From Cyanobacteria bacterium REEB417 (GTDB taxonomy: Bacteria; Cyanobacteriota; Cyanobacteriia; PCC-6307; Cyanobiaceae): a stretch of DNA of 64,000 nucleotides. Positions 45,625 through 54,688 of this stretch are shown one piece after another. Each line of letters begins with the position of its first letter. The first letter of the stretch is position 1. The translations under genes were made by a program, and so were the position numbers. The notes beneath the pieces are model-generated. The model saw nothing but the letters and a program-made list of their open reading frames with translations, had not been told where the DNA came from and made no database searches. The stretch spans positions 1 through 64,000 of the forward strand of contig JAGWVJ010000002.1 in the NCBI GenBank assembly GCA_018970945.1, given 5' to 3'.

Positions 45625-46994
45625 GAGGCTGCTGAAAAAGCCAGTCACCTGCGGGAGAATGGCGCAACGGCACTGAGTGGATGCGCGGCCAGCAGGAACG
45701 CACCGGTCCCCTGTTCTCGTACATCTCCACAGAAGACCGGATCCCGGTCAGTCATCCCCTGCGACAGGTGCGGCGGCTGGCGGATCAAGCCCTGGATCGG
45801 CTGAACCCCACCTTCTGCAGGCTGTACCCCGAGGGCGGCCGCCCCTCAATCCCACCCGAGCAGCTGCTGCTGGCCTTGTTGCTACAGGCGATCTATGGCA
45901 TCCGCTCAGAGCGGATGCTCATGGAGCAGCTGGACTACAACCTGCTGTTCCGCTGGTTCGTTGGCCTCAATCCCGACGATCCCGTCTGGCATCCCACCAC
46001 ATTCACCAAGAACCGAGACCGGCTGCTCAATGAGGAGCTCATGGCCAAGTTCCTCGAACTCCTGCTGGCTGCGCCTGAGGTCAAGCCTCTGCTGAGCTCA
46101 GAGCACTTTTCGGTCGATGGCACCCTGCTGCGGGCCTGGGCATCCCACAGCTCGCTGGAGCGCATCGATGGCCTGGACGACGGTCCGCCTCCACCCAGTG
46201 GTGGCAAAGGATTCGGCGTCAACACCTCCGGCAAGAAGCGTGCCAAAGGCGACTTCCGCGGTCTGCTGCTCTCCAATCAGACCCACCGTTCCAGCACCGA
46301 TAGCGAGGCCCGGCTGTTCAAAAAGGCTCCTGGTGTTGGTGCCTTCCTGAGCTTCATGGGGCATTGCGTCATGGAGAACCGCAACGGCTTGGTGGTGGCC
46401 AGTGAGGTCACCCAGGCCAACGGCACCGCCGAGCGTGATTCGGCACTGCGTTTGGCACGCTCACTGAGCGGCGCTCATCAGAAAACCCTCGGAGCTGACA
46501 AGGGTTACGACACCCGGGATTTTGTGGCTGACCTGCGCATCAGCGGCATCACCCCGCATGTCGCTCAGAACAGCAGCCGGAGCGGTGGATCAGCGATTGA
46601 TGGTCGGACTGCTCGTCACGTGGGTTACGCCCAGTCGATCAACGCCAGAAAGCGGATCGAGCAGGTCTTTGGCTGGATCAAGCAGGCTGCCGGACTCCGG
46701 CAGCTCAAGGCCCGAGGCCGAACCAAGGTGGGAGCGGTATTCCGGTTGCACGTGGTGGCCTACAACCTGATCCGGATCAGCAACCTGCTCAGAGCCCAGA
46801 GTCAGCAGGAGGCGATGGCATGAACGCGCCGATCAAGGAGTCATTGGTCCTGGAGCGCAGGACTGAGGACGGCCAATCGAGCCTGGAAGCGGTGCATGCG
46901 AGCCGCAGAGGACAGGTCAACCGGATTGACGTGCTCTGCTGACGGTCACGAACAGGGCAAGGCCATTGGCTTTCGTCGCTTTTTCAGCAGCCTC
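45625..46994 (+). mobile_element. IS5-family insertion sequence, 1370 bp
   Basis: Complete element: terminal inverted repeats GAGGCTGCTGAAAAAGC (45625-45641 and, reversed, 46978-46994, 17/17 identical), one intact transposase gene, and a TTAG target duplication. Perfect ends and an open transposase frame suggest a recent and possibly active insertion. Confidence 0.93.
45681..46823 (+). CDS. IS5-family DDE transposase
   Basis: 380 aa. N-terminal DUF772-type domain (PLRQVRRLADQAL, GRPSIPPEQLLLALLLQAIYGIRSER), then the DDE catalytic core: Asp146 in HFSVDGTLLRAW, Asp273 in GADKGYDTRDF and Glu327 in RKRIEQVFGWIKQAAGLRQ, with the Y-(2)-R-(3)-E-(6)-K-like spacing of IS4/IS5 enzymes. A His/Gly-rich linker with GKKRAKGDF lies between. 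Reading frame intact. Confidence 0.93.
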   Translation: MRGQQERTGPLFSYISTEDRIPVSHPLRQVRRLADQALDRLNPTFCRLYPEGGRPSIPPEQLLLALLLQAIYGIRSERMLMEQLDYNLLFRWFVGLNPDDPVWHPTTFTKNRDRLLNEELMAKFLELLLAAPEVKPLLSSEHFSVDGTLLRAWASHSSLERIDGLDDGPPPPSGGKGFGVNTSGKKRAKGDFRGLLLSNQTHRSSTDSEARLFKKAPGVGAFLSFMGHCVMENRNGLVVASEVTQANGTAERDSALRLARSLSGAHQKTLGADKGYDTRDFVADLRISGITPHVAQNSSRSGGSAIDGRTARHVGYAQSINARKRIEQVFGWIKQAAGLRQLKARGRTKVGAVFRLHVVAYNLIRISNLLRAQSQQEAMA

Positions 46995-46998
46995 TTAG
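46978..46998. repeat. Right inverted repeat of the IS plus TTAG copy
   Basis: GCTTTTTCAGCAGCCTC (46978-46994) is the exact reverse complement of the left end; TTAG (46995-46998) is the second target-site copy. Confidence 0.9.
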
Positions 46999-47258
46999 CG
47001 AGGGCATTGGTGCACGTCGCCACAAGGCCGGCCCGTCCCTGTCGTGGTGCTTGGTGCCCGAGCGTTCTGGATCGGGTCGACAAGCCTGGATCGCCTTGTC
47101 AGTGAGCATGGCTGACAGCGCCAGGACGCTAATGCAACAAGGGATGTCAGGGTTCAGCAGGCCAGGTGTCGGTCTAGCCCCGGGCCCAGCTGGCCAAACT
47201 GTCATTCATGCCCTCACCTGCTGTGGCTCTGCCGGGCATCCTTCGGATCTTCTAGAAG
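46999..47258. other. Spacer between IS and tRNA-Ser, possible remnant
   Basis: 260 bases without an intact gene. A minus frame contains SAMLTDKAIQAC, which recalls the N-terminal part of other IS5-type transposases and then loses similarity; an older IS fragment is possible but weakly supported. Confidence 0.35.
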
Positions 47259-47343
47259 CGGAGGGGGTGGGATTCGAACCCACGGTGCCTTTCGGCACGC
47301 CGGTTTTCAAGACCGGAGCCATCAACCACTCGACCACCCCTCC
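47259..47343 (-). tRNA. tRNA-Ser (anticodon TGA)
   Basis: Class II tRNA on the minus strand: acceptor GGAGGGG pairs with CCCCTCC, G discriminator, anticodon stem CCGGT/ACCGG with loop CTTGAAA carrying TGA, a long variable arm (GTGCCGAAAGGCAC) and T-arm GTTCGAATC. It forms the right border of the AT-richer accessory stretch. Confidence 0.95.
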
Positions 47344-47570
47344 AGGCGGTCGCCGGGATGTTCCCGACCCAAGCATGATCCCATTGACGGCGCCGCCGCA
47401 CCAGCCCTGGTGCGCGTCCCGTGAGTCCCGCCTGAGACTGAGTGCCACGATGGGAAGGGTTTGTCCCCGTGCCCGCTGCCGCGATCTGGTGGCCCAGCTC
47501 GAGCGGGCCCTGTGCGCCCTGCCGGCCCACGCACTGTGCTGAGCACTTGAAAGAGGGATGCTGAGCCCGG

Positions 47571-48041
47571 TCAGCCCTTGTTGGGGCAGGCTTTGAGCCT
47601 GGGTTCAAGGGCGCCGAGTTCCCGTTGGTGCTCGTTCAGTCGCTGTTGCACACGCTGCTTGCGCGCGTTCTGGCCCTCGAGCCACCGTTGCCGGCGCTGC
47701 TGCTCACGCAGCCGCCAGGCGTCGAGCTCGGCGATGTAGCGCTCATTGTCGAGCTGCTGGTCTAACTGGCTGTAGCGGCTTGCCACGTCGGGATCGGGGG
47801 CCTTGGGAGCCGAACTGGGTTGGTAGACCTCGGCGGCAATTGCAACCAATCCCTGGGCATCGGCCTGGTGCTGCTGTGCAAGGCTCTGGCGTTCGCGCTC
47901 CAGAGCTTTGCAGCGTTGCTGCAGCTTGTCCCGGCTGGCCGGTTGGCGCTGCCACCAGGGGCTGCAGCCCTGCAGCAGCAGCACAACCGAGACCACCAGG
48001 AGCCAGGGCAACGGTGGGCATCGGACCAGGGACGGGGCCAT
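47571..48041 (-). CDS. Putative lipoprotein with coiled coil
   Basis: 156 aa with a lipoprotein signal: hydrophobic LPWLLVVSVVLLLQGC, the lipobox Cys at ~26. The mature part is highly charged and helical (Gln/Arg/Glu rich: LQQRCKALERERQSLAQQHQ; later RLREQQRRQRWLEGQ), so a coiled coil in the periplasm is predicted. It starts 23 nt after the stop of nrdJ upstream on the same strand. Function unknown. Confidence 0.7.
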   Translation of the reverse strand: MAPSLVRCPPLPWLLVVSVVLLLQGCSPWWQRQPASRDKLQQRCKALERERQSLAQQHQADAQGLVAIAAEVYQPSSAPKAPDPDVASRYSQLDQQLDNERYIAELDAWRLREQQRRQRWLEGQNARKQRVQQRLNEHQRELGALEPRLKACPNKG

Positions 48042-48064
48042 GGCCGGGGTTCCTGCGCGTCAGC

Positions 48065-50443
48065 TCAATTGTTGCTGGGTTTGGCCAGGGGCAGCAGGCA
48101 CTTGTCCGAATCGCAACCGGCCGGGCCCGCCTCCAGCAGCTCGCCGCCGTCGTACCGCTTGAGGGCTTCAAAGAAGCACTCGGTGCGCCGCCGACCGGCC
48201 ACCTCGGCGTTGAGGCGCAGGTAGGTGGCGGCGTCGATCGGCTCGAACGGCAACCGTGGGAAGGTGGCGTTGGCATCGAAGCGGGCCAGCAGCGCCGCCG
48301 AGATGTAGCCCTCGCCTTCTTCGATCGCCCGGTGGATGGCGTCGGCCAGGGGCTCCACCTCCTGGTCGCGAAACTCGATCGTGGCGCTGGTGTTGTGGGC
48401 GGTGTAGTGCTTCTGCACCTGCATGTAGAAGTCGAACTGAGCCAGGGCCGAGAAATTGTTGATCTCCACCGCATCGGCACCGGGAATGTTGGCCCAGCTG
48501 ACCTCGGTGGGGATCTCCACCAGCCATTCAGTGCAGCGGGGATCGAACGGATCGTCGAGCAGACGTCCCTGTTCGTCCTTGTCGCTCTGCGACGGCACGA
48601 TCGTGTAGCCGTAGTCCATGCAGGCGAGGGCCACAGGATCGTTCTTGCGGAAGGTGATGCGGCGGATGAAGCGCTGGGCCTTGGGCGGGTGCCAGCCGGG
48701 GGAGGCACCGGTCAGCAGGCTCTTGGTGCCGGCCGGCTGCACGGTGGTGCAGCGGTTGGGGCGGCGCAGACCGTGGCGATCGCAGTAATCCCAGACCGCT
48801 TCATTGACGATCTGCTTCCAACGGCTCAGATAGGCCGCTTCCTGGGCCTTGAAGGCGCGGCCTTCGGCGGTGTCGGGGCGGCCGGCCTCCCACCAGGTGA
48901 GCCAGGGGGTGCCGAAGGCATGCACAAAGAAGTCGAACAGACCGGTGAAGCTCACGCCCACGATCGGATCCCAGGCGCGGCTCTGGCGGTAGCGCTCCAC
49001 CTCGAAGCGGTGGTTCAGCAGGCAGGCCACCGCCAGGCCACCGGCCTTGAAGGCGTCGTCCTGGGCCTGGTGATCGGCGGGGTCGATCTGGTTGAGGTGG
49101 ATCTCAGCCAGATTGCAGTGGAAGTCGGCGCCGAGAATCTCGCCGCAGGGGTTGAGGCCGTAGCGGCCCAGGCGGTGCTCCAGTTCGGCCGGCGTGATCT
49201 CGCTGTGGTGCAGGGTGAGCCAACGACCGGCCTCCTCGCGGCCTTGGTCGCAGTAGATGTCGACAAATTCGGCCCGCAGCTCGGGGGTGGGCAACAGGTC
49301 GGCGTTGGAGCGGGCGATCGCTTCGGGGGCGAACTGGATCGCGCCCTCGCCGCTGTGGAACTGCTTGGTCACCGCGTCCAGCACGGTCTCGCGGCTCGGC
49401 TTGGTGTGGAACACCCGGGTGTGGTTGGCCATGCGCAGGGCATCGCGCTCGGGGTCGATGCGCCAGTTGCCAGCTTCGTCCTGTTGCCACAGGTTGTCCT
49501 TGGCGTCGGCGGCGGCCGTGTCATCGGCCGCGAACTGCCGCATGCCGGCGCTGCGGCGGATGTTGCCGGCCACGATCGTGACAGCGGCCTCGTCGATCAA
49601 CAGGCAGCACTCAACCGAGGTGAGCTGGCGGCCGATCGCCTTGCCAAGGATCTGGGCAACGCGGGGGTAGAGGTCCTTGAGCTTGACCGGATTCGCCATG
49701 CCGCCGAAGCCCTTGAGCGTTTCGCCCACCGGCCGCACGTCGGAGAGGTCGACACTGATGTGGATGTCGCCGTCGAAGCTCTCGTCGCTGCACAGGTTGA
49801 GCAGCAGCTGGTAGCTGTCGACCCAGCCGCGGCGGGTGTCACCCACCCGGATGCTCACCCGGTTGCCCGCAACAGTGTGGGTGGTGTGCTGCTGGCGGGA
49901 GCCCGCGGGTGTGGAGCCGATGTCGGTGACCCCATCGATCACCAGGCGGTTGCGCACCGCCGGCAGGCGATCGATCAGCCGCGGCTCGATGATGGCGCCG
50001 GTGCCGCAGCCCATCATCGCCAGGTCCATCATCAGACCGAAGGCGTCCCAGTCGACGAGGTTGGTGGAGGTGCAGTTGTAGGCCCCCGAGAAGTTCTCGG
50101 ACCGCTCGATCCACTCGGTGCCGCCGATCCACAGCCAGCGGCCGGATGGCAGTGCCTTCTGCTGCTGCTGCATGCGGCGCAGCAGGGTCACCTCGTCCTC
50201 GTTGAGGTCACCCAGCCGGCGCAGTCCTTCGAGGTTGCGCTCGGCCACTTCGTGCCAGCTTTCGCGCCCTACGGAGCTTTTGCGGCTGTAGGTCCGGTAG
50301 AAGACCGGATTGGCAGCCGGCGCCGTCGCCGGAAAGTCCTGGACCGCGGTGATGCCCAGAGCTGCGGCACCGGCCTGGTCGTGACTGGGCTGGTCGTGAC
50401 TGACCTGTTCGTTCACTGAGGGGCGCGTGGCGGAGGCGGTCAC
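48065..50443 (-). CDS. nrdJ: Adenosylcobalamin-dependent ribonucleoside-triphosphate reductase (class II)
   Basis: Makes deoxyribonucleotides with a B12 radical, oxygen independent. The 10-stranded barrel residues are present: ENFSGAYNCTSTN (first redox Cys), GLNPCGEILGADFHCNL (thiyl-radical Cys with N and E in the NPCGE motif), and VQPAGTKSLLTGASPG. The C-terminal CDSDKC supplies the shuttling Cys pair. Long, monomeric NrdJ type as in cyanobacteria; no NrdA/B is in the window. GTG 50443 is preferred (792 aa); an ATG at 50512 adds a non-conserved stretch. Near the N-terminus SHDQ is duplicated. It depends on cobalamin, compare cbiB at 26 kb. Confidence 0.93.
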   Translation of the reverse strand: MTASATRPSVNEQVSHDQPSHDQAGAAALGITAVQDFPATAPAANPVFYRTYSRKSSVGRESWHEVAERNLEGLRRLGDLNEDEVTLLRRMQQQQKALPSGRWLWIGGTEWIERSENFSGAYNCTSTNLVDWDAFGLMMDLAMMGCGTGAIIEPRLIDRLPAVRNRLVIDGVTDIGSTPAGSRQQHTTHTVAGNRVSIRVGDTRRGWVDSYQLLLNLCSDESFDGDIHISVDLSDVRPVGETLKGFGGMANPVKLKDLYPRVAQILGKAIGRQLTSVECCLLIDEAAVTIVAGNIRRSAGMRQFAADDTAAADAKDNLWQQDEAGNWRIDPERDALRMANHTRVFHTKPSRETVLDAVTKQFHSGEGAIQFAPEAIARSNADLLPTPELRAEFVDIYCDQGREEAGRWLTLHHSEITPAELEHRLGRYGLNPCGEILGADFHCNLAEIHLNQIDPADHQAQDDAFKAGGLAVACLLNHRFEVERYRQSRAWDPIVGVSFTGLFDFFVHAFGTPWLTWWEAGRPDTAEGRAFKAQEAAYLSRWKQIVNEAVWDYCDRHGLRRPNRCTTVQPAGTKSLLTGASPGWHPPKAQRFIRRITFRKNDPVALACMDYGYTIVPSQSDKDEQGRLLDDPFDPRCTEWLVEIPTEVSWANIPGADAVEINNFSALAQFDFYMQVQKHYTAHNTSATIEFRDQEVEPLADAIHRAIEEGEGYISAALLARFDANATFPRLPFEPIDAATYLRLNAEVAGRRRTECFFEALKRYDGGELLEAGPAGCDSDKCLLPLAKPSNN

Positions 50444-50550
50444 AGGGCGCTCGGGTCGTTCGGTGTCGGAACCATAACGCCACTGGTGGGGTGTGCAAGC
50501 AGCCGCAGCCACCAGGCACAGTGTGAGCGCCTGGAGCTCTGGGTTGGTCG

Positions 50551-51240
50551 ATGCAGCGCGTCTGTGAGCCCGAACTGATGGATGCCGCCGCCCAGGCTGC
50601 CGCCTACGCCGCCGCTGATTTCAGCGCCGGTGATCGGGCGGTGGGCGAGCGGGTGCTGGCCCTGCTGGCCGAGGCGCCGGCCCAGGTCCCGCCGTCGCTG
50701 ATCGATCTGGGGTGTGGTCCCGGCAACATCAGCTTCGTGCTGGCTGAGCATCTGCCGGCTACCCGGGTGTTGGGGGTCGACGGGGCCGAGGCGATGCTCC
50801 AGATTGCCCGCCTGCGCCTGGCCGAGGCGCCGCAGCGCTGGCCGGGCCTGGGCTTCGCCCGCGCCCTGCTCACCCCCGCCGGCCTGCAACCTGCGCCGGC
50901 GGGCCGCTTTGGCGCGGTGGTCAGCAACAGCCTGCTGCACCACCTGCATGGGCCCCAGGTGCTGTGGACCGCGGTGCGCCAGCTGGCGGCGCCGGGGGCG
51001 CTCGTTTTCGTCCGTGACCTGCGGCGGCCGGCCAGCCCGGAGGCGGTGCTGGCCCTGCGCGATCGCTACCTGAGCGACGCCCCACCGGTGCTGCAACACG
51101 ATTACGTGGCCTCGCTGCACGCCGCCTTCACGGCTGTTGAAGTGCAGCAGCAGCTGCAGGCGGCCGGCCTGGCCGACCAGCTGCAGGTGGCCGAGCGCGA
51201 TGACCGCTACCTCGAGGTGTGGGGCCGCCTGGCAGGCTGA
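50551..51240 (+). CDS. Class I SAM-dependent methyltransferase
   Basis: 229 aa. Rossmann motif [20 protein letters not shown], acidic loop [15 protein letters not shown], motif with [10 protein letters not shown] and [11 protein letters not shown]-terminal [19 protein letters not shown] is like the ubiE/methyltransferase-11 type of cyanobacteria. Substrate unknown. Starts divergently from nrdJ and ends 4 nt before prfC, so the two are one transcript. Confidence 0.85.
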   Translation: MQRVCEPELMDAAAQAAAYAAADFSAGDRAVGERVLALLAEAPAQVPPSLIDLGCGPGNISFVLAEHLPATRVLGVDGAEAMLQIARLRLAEAPQRWPGLGFARALLTPAGLQPAPAGRFGAVVSNSLLHHLHGPQVLWTAVRQLAAPGALVFVRDLRRPASPEAVLALRDRYLSDAPPVLQHDYVASLHAAFTAVEVQQQLQAAGLADQLQVAERDDRYLEVWGRLAG

Positions 51241-51244
51241 GCCG

Positions 51245-52879
51245 ATGACCAGCACCAGCTCTCCAGAACTGGCGGCCCTGGCCGAGGCCGTGGCCCGGCG
51301 CCGCAACTTTGCGATCATTTCGCACCCCGACGCGGGCAAAACCACCCTCACCGAGAAGCTGCTGCTCTACGGCGGGGCGATCCAGCAGGCGGGCGCGGTC
51401 AAGGCCAAGGGTGAGCAGCGCAAGGTGACCTCCGACTGGATGGAGCTCGAGAAGCAGCGCGGCATCTCGATCACCTCGACGGTGCTGCAGTTCGACTACG
51501 CCGGCAGCACGATCAACCTGCTCGACACCCCGGGCCACCAGGATTTTTCGGAGGACACCTACCGAACCCTTGCGGCGGCCGACAACGCGGTGATGCTCGA
51601 GGACGCCGCCAAGGGTCTCGAGCCCCAGACCCGCAAGCTTTTCGAGGTCTGCCGCCTGCGCCAGATCCCGATCTTCACCTTCATCAACAAGATGGACCGG
51701 CCCGGGCGTGAGCCGCTCGCGCTGATCGATGAGATCGAGCAGGAGCTGGGGCTCGCCTGCTGGCCGGTCAACTGGCCGATCGGCAGCGGCGAGCGCTTCC
51801 GGGGGGTGATCGACCGCCGCAGCCACACGGTGATCCTGTTCGGCCGGGCTGAGCGCGGCAAGGCCAGCGACGAGCAGGTGCTCTCGGTCGCCGAGGCCCG
51901 CGACTCAGGAGCCGTGGAGCCGGAGCTCCTGGATCAGGCCCTCGAGGAACTGGAGTTGCTCGAAGGCGCCGGTGCCGACCTCGATCTGGAGCTGGTGCAC
52001 GGGGGTCAGCTCAGCCCGGTCTTCTTTGGATCGGCGATGACCAACTTCGGCGTGCGGCCGTTCCTCGATGCCTTTCTGGAGCTGGCCCAGAAGCCCACGC
52101 CGCGGGCCAGCAGCGCCGGGGTGATCGAACCGGTGGCGCCGGGATTCAGCGGTTTCGTGTTCAAGCTGCAGGCCAACATGGATCCGCGCCACCGCGACCG
52201 GGTGGCATTTGTGCGGGTCTGCAGCGGTCAGTTCGAGAAGGACATGACCGTGCAGCACGCCCGCACCGGCAAGACGATCCGGTTGTCACGGCCCCAGAAG
52301 CTCTTCGGCCAGGACCGCGAGGTCGTTGAAGACGCCTACCCCGGTGATGTCATCGGCCTCAACAACCCAGGCATGTTCGCCATCGGCGACACCATTTACA
52401 CCGGCAGCCGTCTCGAGTACGAGGGCATTCCCTGCTTCAGCCCCGAGATTTTCGCCTGGCTGCGCAACCCCAACCCCTCGGCGTTCAAGAGCTTCCGCAA
52501 GGGGGTCAATGAACTGCGCGAAGAAGGGGCGGTGCAGGTTCTCTATGACACCGACGAGAGCAAGCGCGATCCGATCCTGGCGGCGGTGGGCCAGCTGCAG
52601 CTCGAGGTGGTCCAGTATCGGCTCGAAAACGAGTACGGCGTCAAGACGCGGCTGGAGCCCCTCGGTTTCGCGGTGGCCCGCTGGGTGGTGGGCGGCTGGC
52701 CGGCGCTCGAGGCGGTGGGGCGCATCTTCAACTGCAAAAGCGTGCGCGACGCCTGGAACCGGCCGGTGCTGTTGTTCAAGAACGACTGGAACCTCAACCA
52801 GCTGGCCGAGGACCATCCCGACCTGGCCTTGAGCGCCGTGGCTCCGGTGGTGAGCGGCGTGGAGCCGATCAGCCTCTGA
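51245..52879 (+). CDS. prfC: Peptide chain release factor 3
   Basis: GTPase that recycles RF1/RF2. 544 aa with the G-domain: [12 protein letters not shown] (P-loop), [11 protein letters not shown] (switch I), [14 protein letters not shown], and [10 protein letters not shown]; the last differs from the NKLDR of many RF3 only slightly. Domains II/III are present up to the C-terminus. The open frame starts earlier inside the methyltransferase, but ATG 51245 gives the normal N-terminus. Confidence 0.95.
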   Translation: MTSTSSPELAALAEAVARRRNFAIISHPDAGKTTLTEKLLLYGGAIQQAGAVKAKGEQRKVTSDWMELEKQRGISITSTVLQFDYAGSTINLLDTPGHQDFSEDTYRTLAAADNAVMLEDAAKGLEPQTRKLFEVCRLRQIPIFTFINKMDRPGREPLALIDEIEQELGLACWPVNWPIGSGERFRGVIDRRSHTVILFGRAERGKASDEQVLSVAEARDSGAVEPELLDQALEELELLEGAGADLDLELVHGGQLSPVFFGSAMTNFGVRPFLDAFLELAQKPTPRASSAGVIEPVAPGFSGFVFKLQANMDPRHRDRVAFVRVCSGQFEKDMTVQHARTGKTIRLSRPQKLFGQDREVVEDAYPGDVIGLNNPGMFAIGDTIYTGSRLEYEGIPCFSPEIFAWLRNPNPSAFKSFRKGVNELREEGAVQVLYDTDESKRDPILAAVGQLQLEVVQYRLENEYGVKTRLEPLGFAVARWVVGGWPALEAVGRIFNCKSVRDAWNRPVLLFKNDWNLNQLAEDHPDLALSAVAPVVSGVEPISL

Positions 52880-52939
52880 TCGGCAGCCACGGCTGCCGGG
52901 TCAGCCGCGCCAGAATCCTTGTAACGAAGGATCACAGGC

Positions 52940-53179
52940 ATGGCTCAGCCACTCTGGCTGGTGCGCCCCCGCCCCGATGGGGGCTGCGATTACGTCAACT
53001 TCGTGCCCTCACCCGGGGTGGGTGGCAGCTTCACGGTCGAAATGCGTGAAGGCAGCCATCTGCCTCCCCAGATGCCACTGCTCAAGCGTCGACACCGCCT
53101 GCCCCTCGAGGAGGCCGAGCAGTGCCGCCAACGGCTGCAACAGAAGGATGGCTTTCGCACCTGTGAGCCCCTCTTCTGA
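52940..53179 (+). CDS. Small hypothetical protein, DUF1651-like
   Basis: 79 aa beginning MAQPLWLVRPRPDGGCDYVNF and ending QQKDGFRTCEPLF, with a central LPPQMPLLKRRHRLPLEEAEQ. The scheme (W-L-x-x-P start, then a PxLKxRRxL segment before a short helix and G(F/W)) fits the picocyanobacterial DUF1651 family, though match is by eye. Lies between prfC and the CPP1-like gene. Confidence 0.55.
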   Translation: MAQPLWLVRPRPDGGCDYVNFVPSPGVGGSFTVEMREGSHLPPQMPLLKRRHRLPLEEAEQCRQRLQQKDGFRTCEPLF

Positions 53180-53229
53180 ACCGGCCTCGATACGCTCGAT
53201 GCAGCACCGCTGCGGCTCTGCCCTCGGCC

Positions 53230-53916
53230 ATGAATTCCAGCCCTGACCAGCCCCAGCCAGCGGCAGACCCGTCGCAGCCCTATGCCCTGCTCGGCGTCTC
53301 GGCAGACGCGAGCTTTGAAGAGGTTCAGGCCGCCAAGCTGGCGCGTCTGGCCGAGGTGGGCGAGGCGCCGCTCGAGAAGGCCCGCATCGAGGCCGCCTAC
53401 GACGCCGTGTTGATGGAGCGCCTCAAGGAGCGCCAGCAGGGTCGCCTCAGCACCGCCGCCCGCACGGCATCGGCCCGCGAACAGCAACGGGCTGCCGCAC
53501 CGGCCAAACCGGTGTTGCCCTCCTTGCCCCGCCTGGGCGCCCTGCCCCGACCGGCTGGATTGCCCCAGCTGCAGTGGTCGGCCCCCCGGCTCGCCCCCGC
53601 TGCCGATGCCTGGATTCCGCTGGCCGGTGGCGCCGCGTTGATCGCCTTGCTGCTGCTGGTGCCGGCAGCCAGCCCCGAGCTGCTGCTGGCGTTGGCCACC
53701 CTCGGAGCCGTGGTGCTGTTGAAGCGCCGCAGCAACCGCTTCTGGATGTCGGTGGGGTGGGCCTTCGCGCTGTTGGTGGTGGGTCTTGTGGTGGGCGGAT
53801 TGCTGAGCGGCGCCCTCTCCCCTGCCCTGCCCCTGGGACTGCCCCTGACCCTGGCGCAGGTGCAGAGCCTGCCGGCCCTGGTGCTGTTGGCCCTGGGGGC
53901 ATTGCTGATCGCCTAG
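53230..53916 (+). CDS. CPP1-like (DUF3353) J-like membrane protein
   Basis: 228 aa. N-terminal J-like part without HPD (YALLGVSADASFEEVQAAKLARLAEV...RIEAAYDAVLMERLKERQQG), an Ala/Arg/Pro linker, then three to four C-terminal membrane helices (ALIALLLLVPA, LLALATLGAVVLLKRRSNRFW, ALLVVGLVVGGLLSGAL, LVLLALGALLIA). This is the CPP1 (chaperone-like protein of POR1) family of cyanobacteria and plastids, linked to stability of protochlorophyllide oxidoreductase. Convergent with the MerT-like gene. Confidence 0.85.
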   Translation: MNSSPDQPQPAADPSQPYALLGVSADASFEEVQAAKLARLAEVGEAPLEKARIEAAYDAVLMERLKERQQGRLSTAARTASAREQQRAAAPAKPVLPSLPRLGALPRPAGLPQLQWSAPRLAPAADAWIPLAGGAALIALLLLVPAASPELLLALATLGAVVLLKRRSNRFWMSVGWAFALLVVGLVVGGLLSGALSPALPLGLPLTLAQVQSLPALVLLALGALLIA

Positions 53917-53956
53917 GAGCCATCGACCCTCGATCAGCGCCTGGGTCGCAGGTGCC

Positions 53957-54340
53957 TCAAAGCCCCAGCAGTCGGGGGAGCACAAAGCTCACCAGCAGCG
54001 CCACGCCGTAGAGCACCAGGGCGATTTGATGCAGCACCCGCGCCCAGGCCCTGGCCCGCCGGCAGCGGCGCGCCAGGGCTGGATCGGCGGGACAGGCGCT
54101 GTGCCGTTGGCGCCGTAGCTGCAGGCTGTTGAACAGCAGCAGGGCACCGGCCAGGCCGAATACCCACCTGGCGTGTTCAGACAGCAGCACCACGCCGGGC
54201 AGCAGCTGGACCAGGGTGGCCACCGCCGATCCTGCCCCCAGCAGCACCAGCAGCGACGGCAGCACGCAGCAGGTCAGGGTGGCCGTGGTCAGCAGCAGAC
54301 CGCTGACCATCCAGACCACCAGGCGGCGCAGCCCGGCCAT
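53957..54340 (-). CDS. MerT-like small inner-membrane metal transporter
   Basis: 127 aa, about four membrane helices. The first helix contains TLTCCVLPSLL, the vicinal Cys pair typical of MerT/MerC-type proteins, and the loop before the last helix carries two more Cys (SACPADPALARRC), the same layout as the cytoplasmic Cys pair of MerT. No other family recognised. Start ATG 54340 shares one base with the TGA of the HMA gene (54340-54342), so the two are translationally coupled. The ion (Hg, Cu, Zn or other) is not known; MerR or MerA genes are not seen in the window. Confidence 0.65.
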   Translation of the reverse strand: MAGLRRLVVWMVSGLLLTTATLTCCVLPSLLVLLGAGSAVATLVQLLPGVVLLSEHARWVFGLAGALLLFNSLQLRRQRHSACPADPALARRCRRARAWARVLHQIALVLYGVALLVSFVLPRLLGL

Positions 54341-54657
54341 CAGCGCGCCGGGGTCGGCTCGATGCTCTGCAGCACGTAGCCAGCCTCCTTGATCGCCTGG
54401 CGGATCGTCTCGGTGTTGCCCCGGAACCCCTCGCCGGTGCGAAGACGTACCGTGCGGGTGGCCATGTCGACGCTGATGTCGCTGATGCCGGGGACGGCCG
54501 AAAGCTTCTTCTGGATTCCCTGGGCGCAGAAGGCACACACCATGCCGTTGATCTTCAGCAGCCAGGTGGTGTTGGTCGCGGCAGCTCCAGTTCCCAGCAC
54601 CAGCAGCGTCAGCAGGCTGCCCAGGAGCAACGATTGCCATGCCATGGGCACGTTCAT
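54340..54657 (-). CDS. Exported HMA-domain (MerP-like) metal-binding protein
   Basis: 105 aa with an N-terminal signal/anchor helix (WQSLLLGSLLTLLVLGTGAAA) and one heavy-metal-associated domain: WLLKINGMVCAFCAQGIQ with CxxC (Cys41 and Cys44), then ISDISVDMATRTVRLR and ETIRQAIKEAGY, the full beta-alpha-beta-beta-alpha-beta scheme. The position before a MerT-like gene parallels merT-merP. Placed in the periplasm by the signal. Confidence 0.85.
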   Translation of the reverse strand: MNVPMAWQSLLLGSLLTLLVLGTGAAATNTTWLLKINGMVCAFCAQGIQKKLSAVPGISDISVDMATRTVRLRTGEGFRGNTETIRQAIKEAGYVLQSIEPTPAR

Positions 54658-54688
54658 GGGTGGGCTGAGTTCATCACGGGATGGGTCG

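Noticed and set aside
47451-47542. A 30-codon frame downstream of tRNA-Ser
   Set aside because: Short, Cys/Arg/Ala-rich, no clear ribosome site or context.
47780-50419. An 879-codon open frame on the plus strand
   Set aside because: It is fully antisense to nrdJ, whose catalytic motifs are clear; high GC leaves the other strand open by chance, and the product is Gly/His/Val-rich without a domain.
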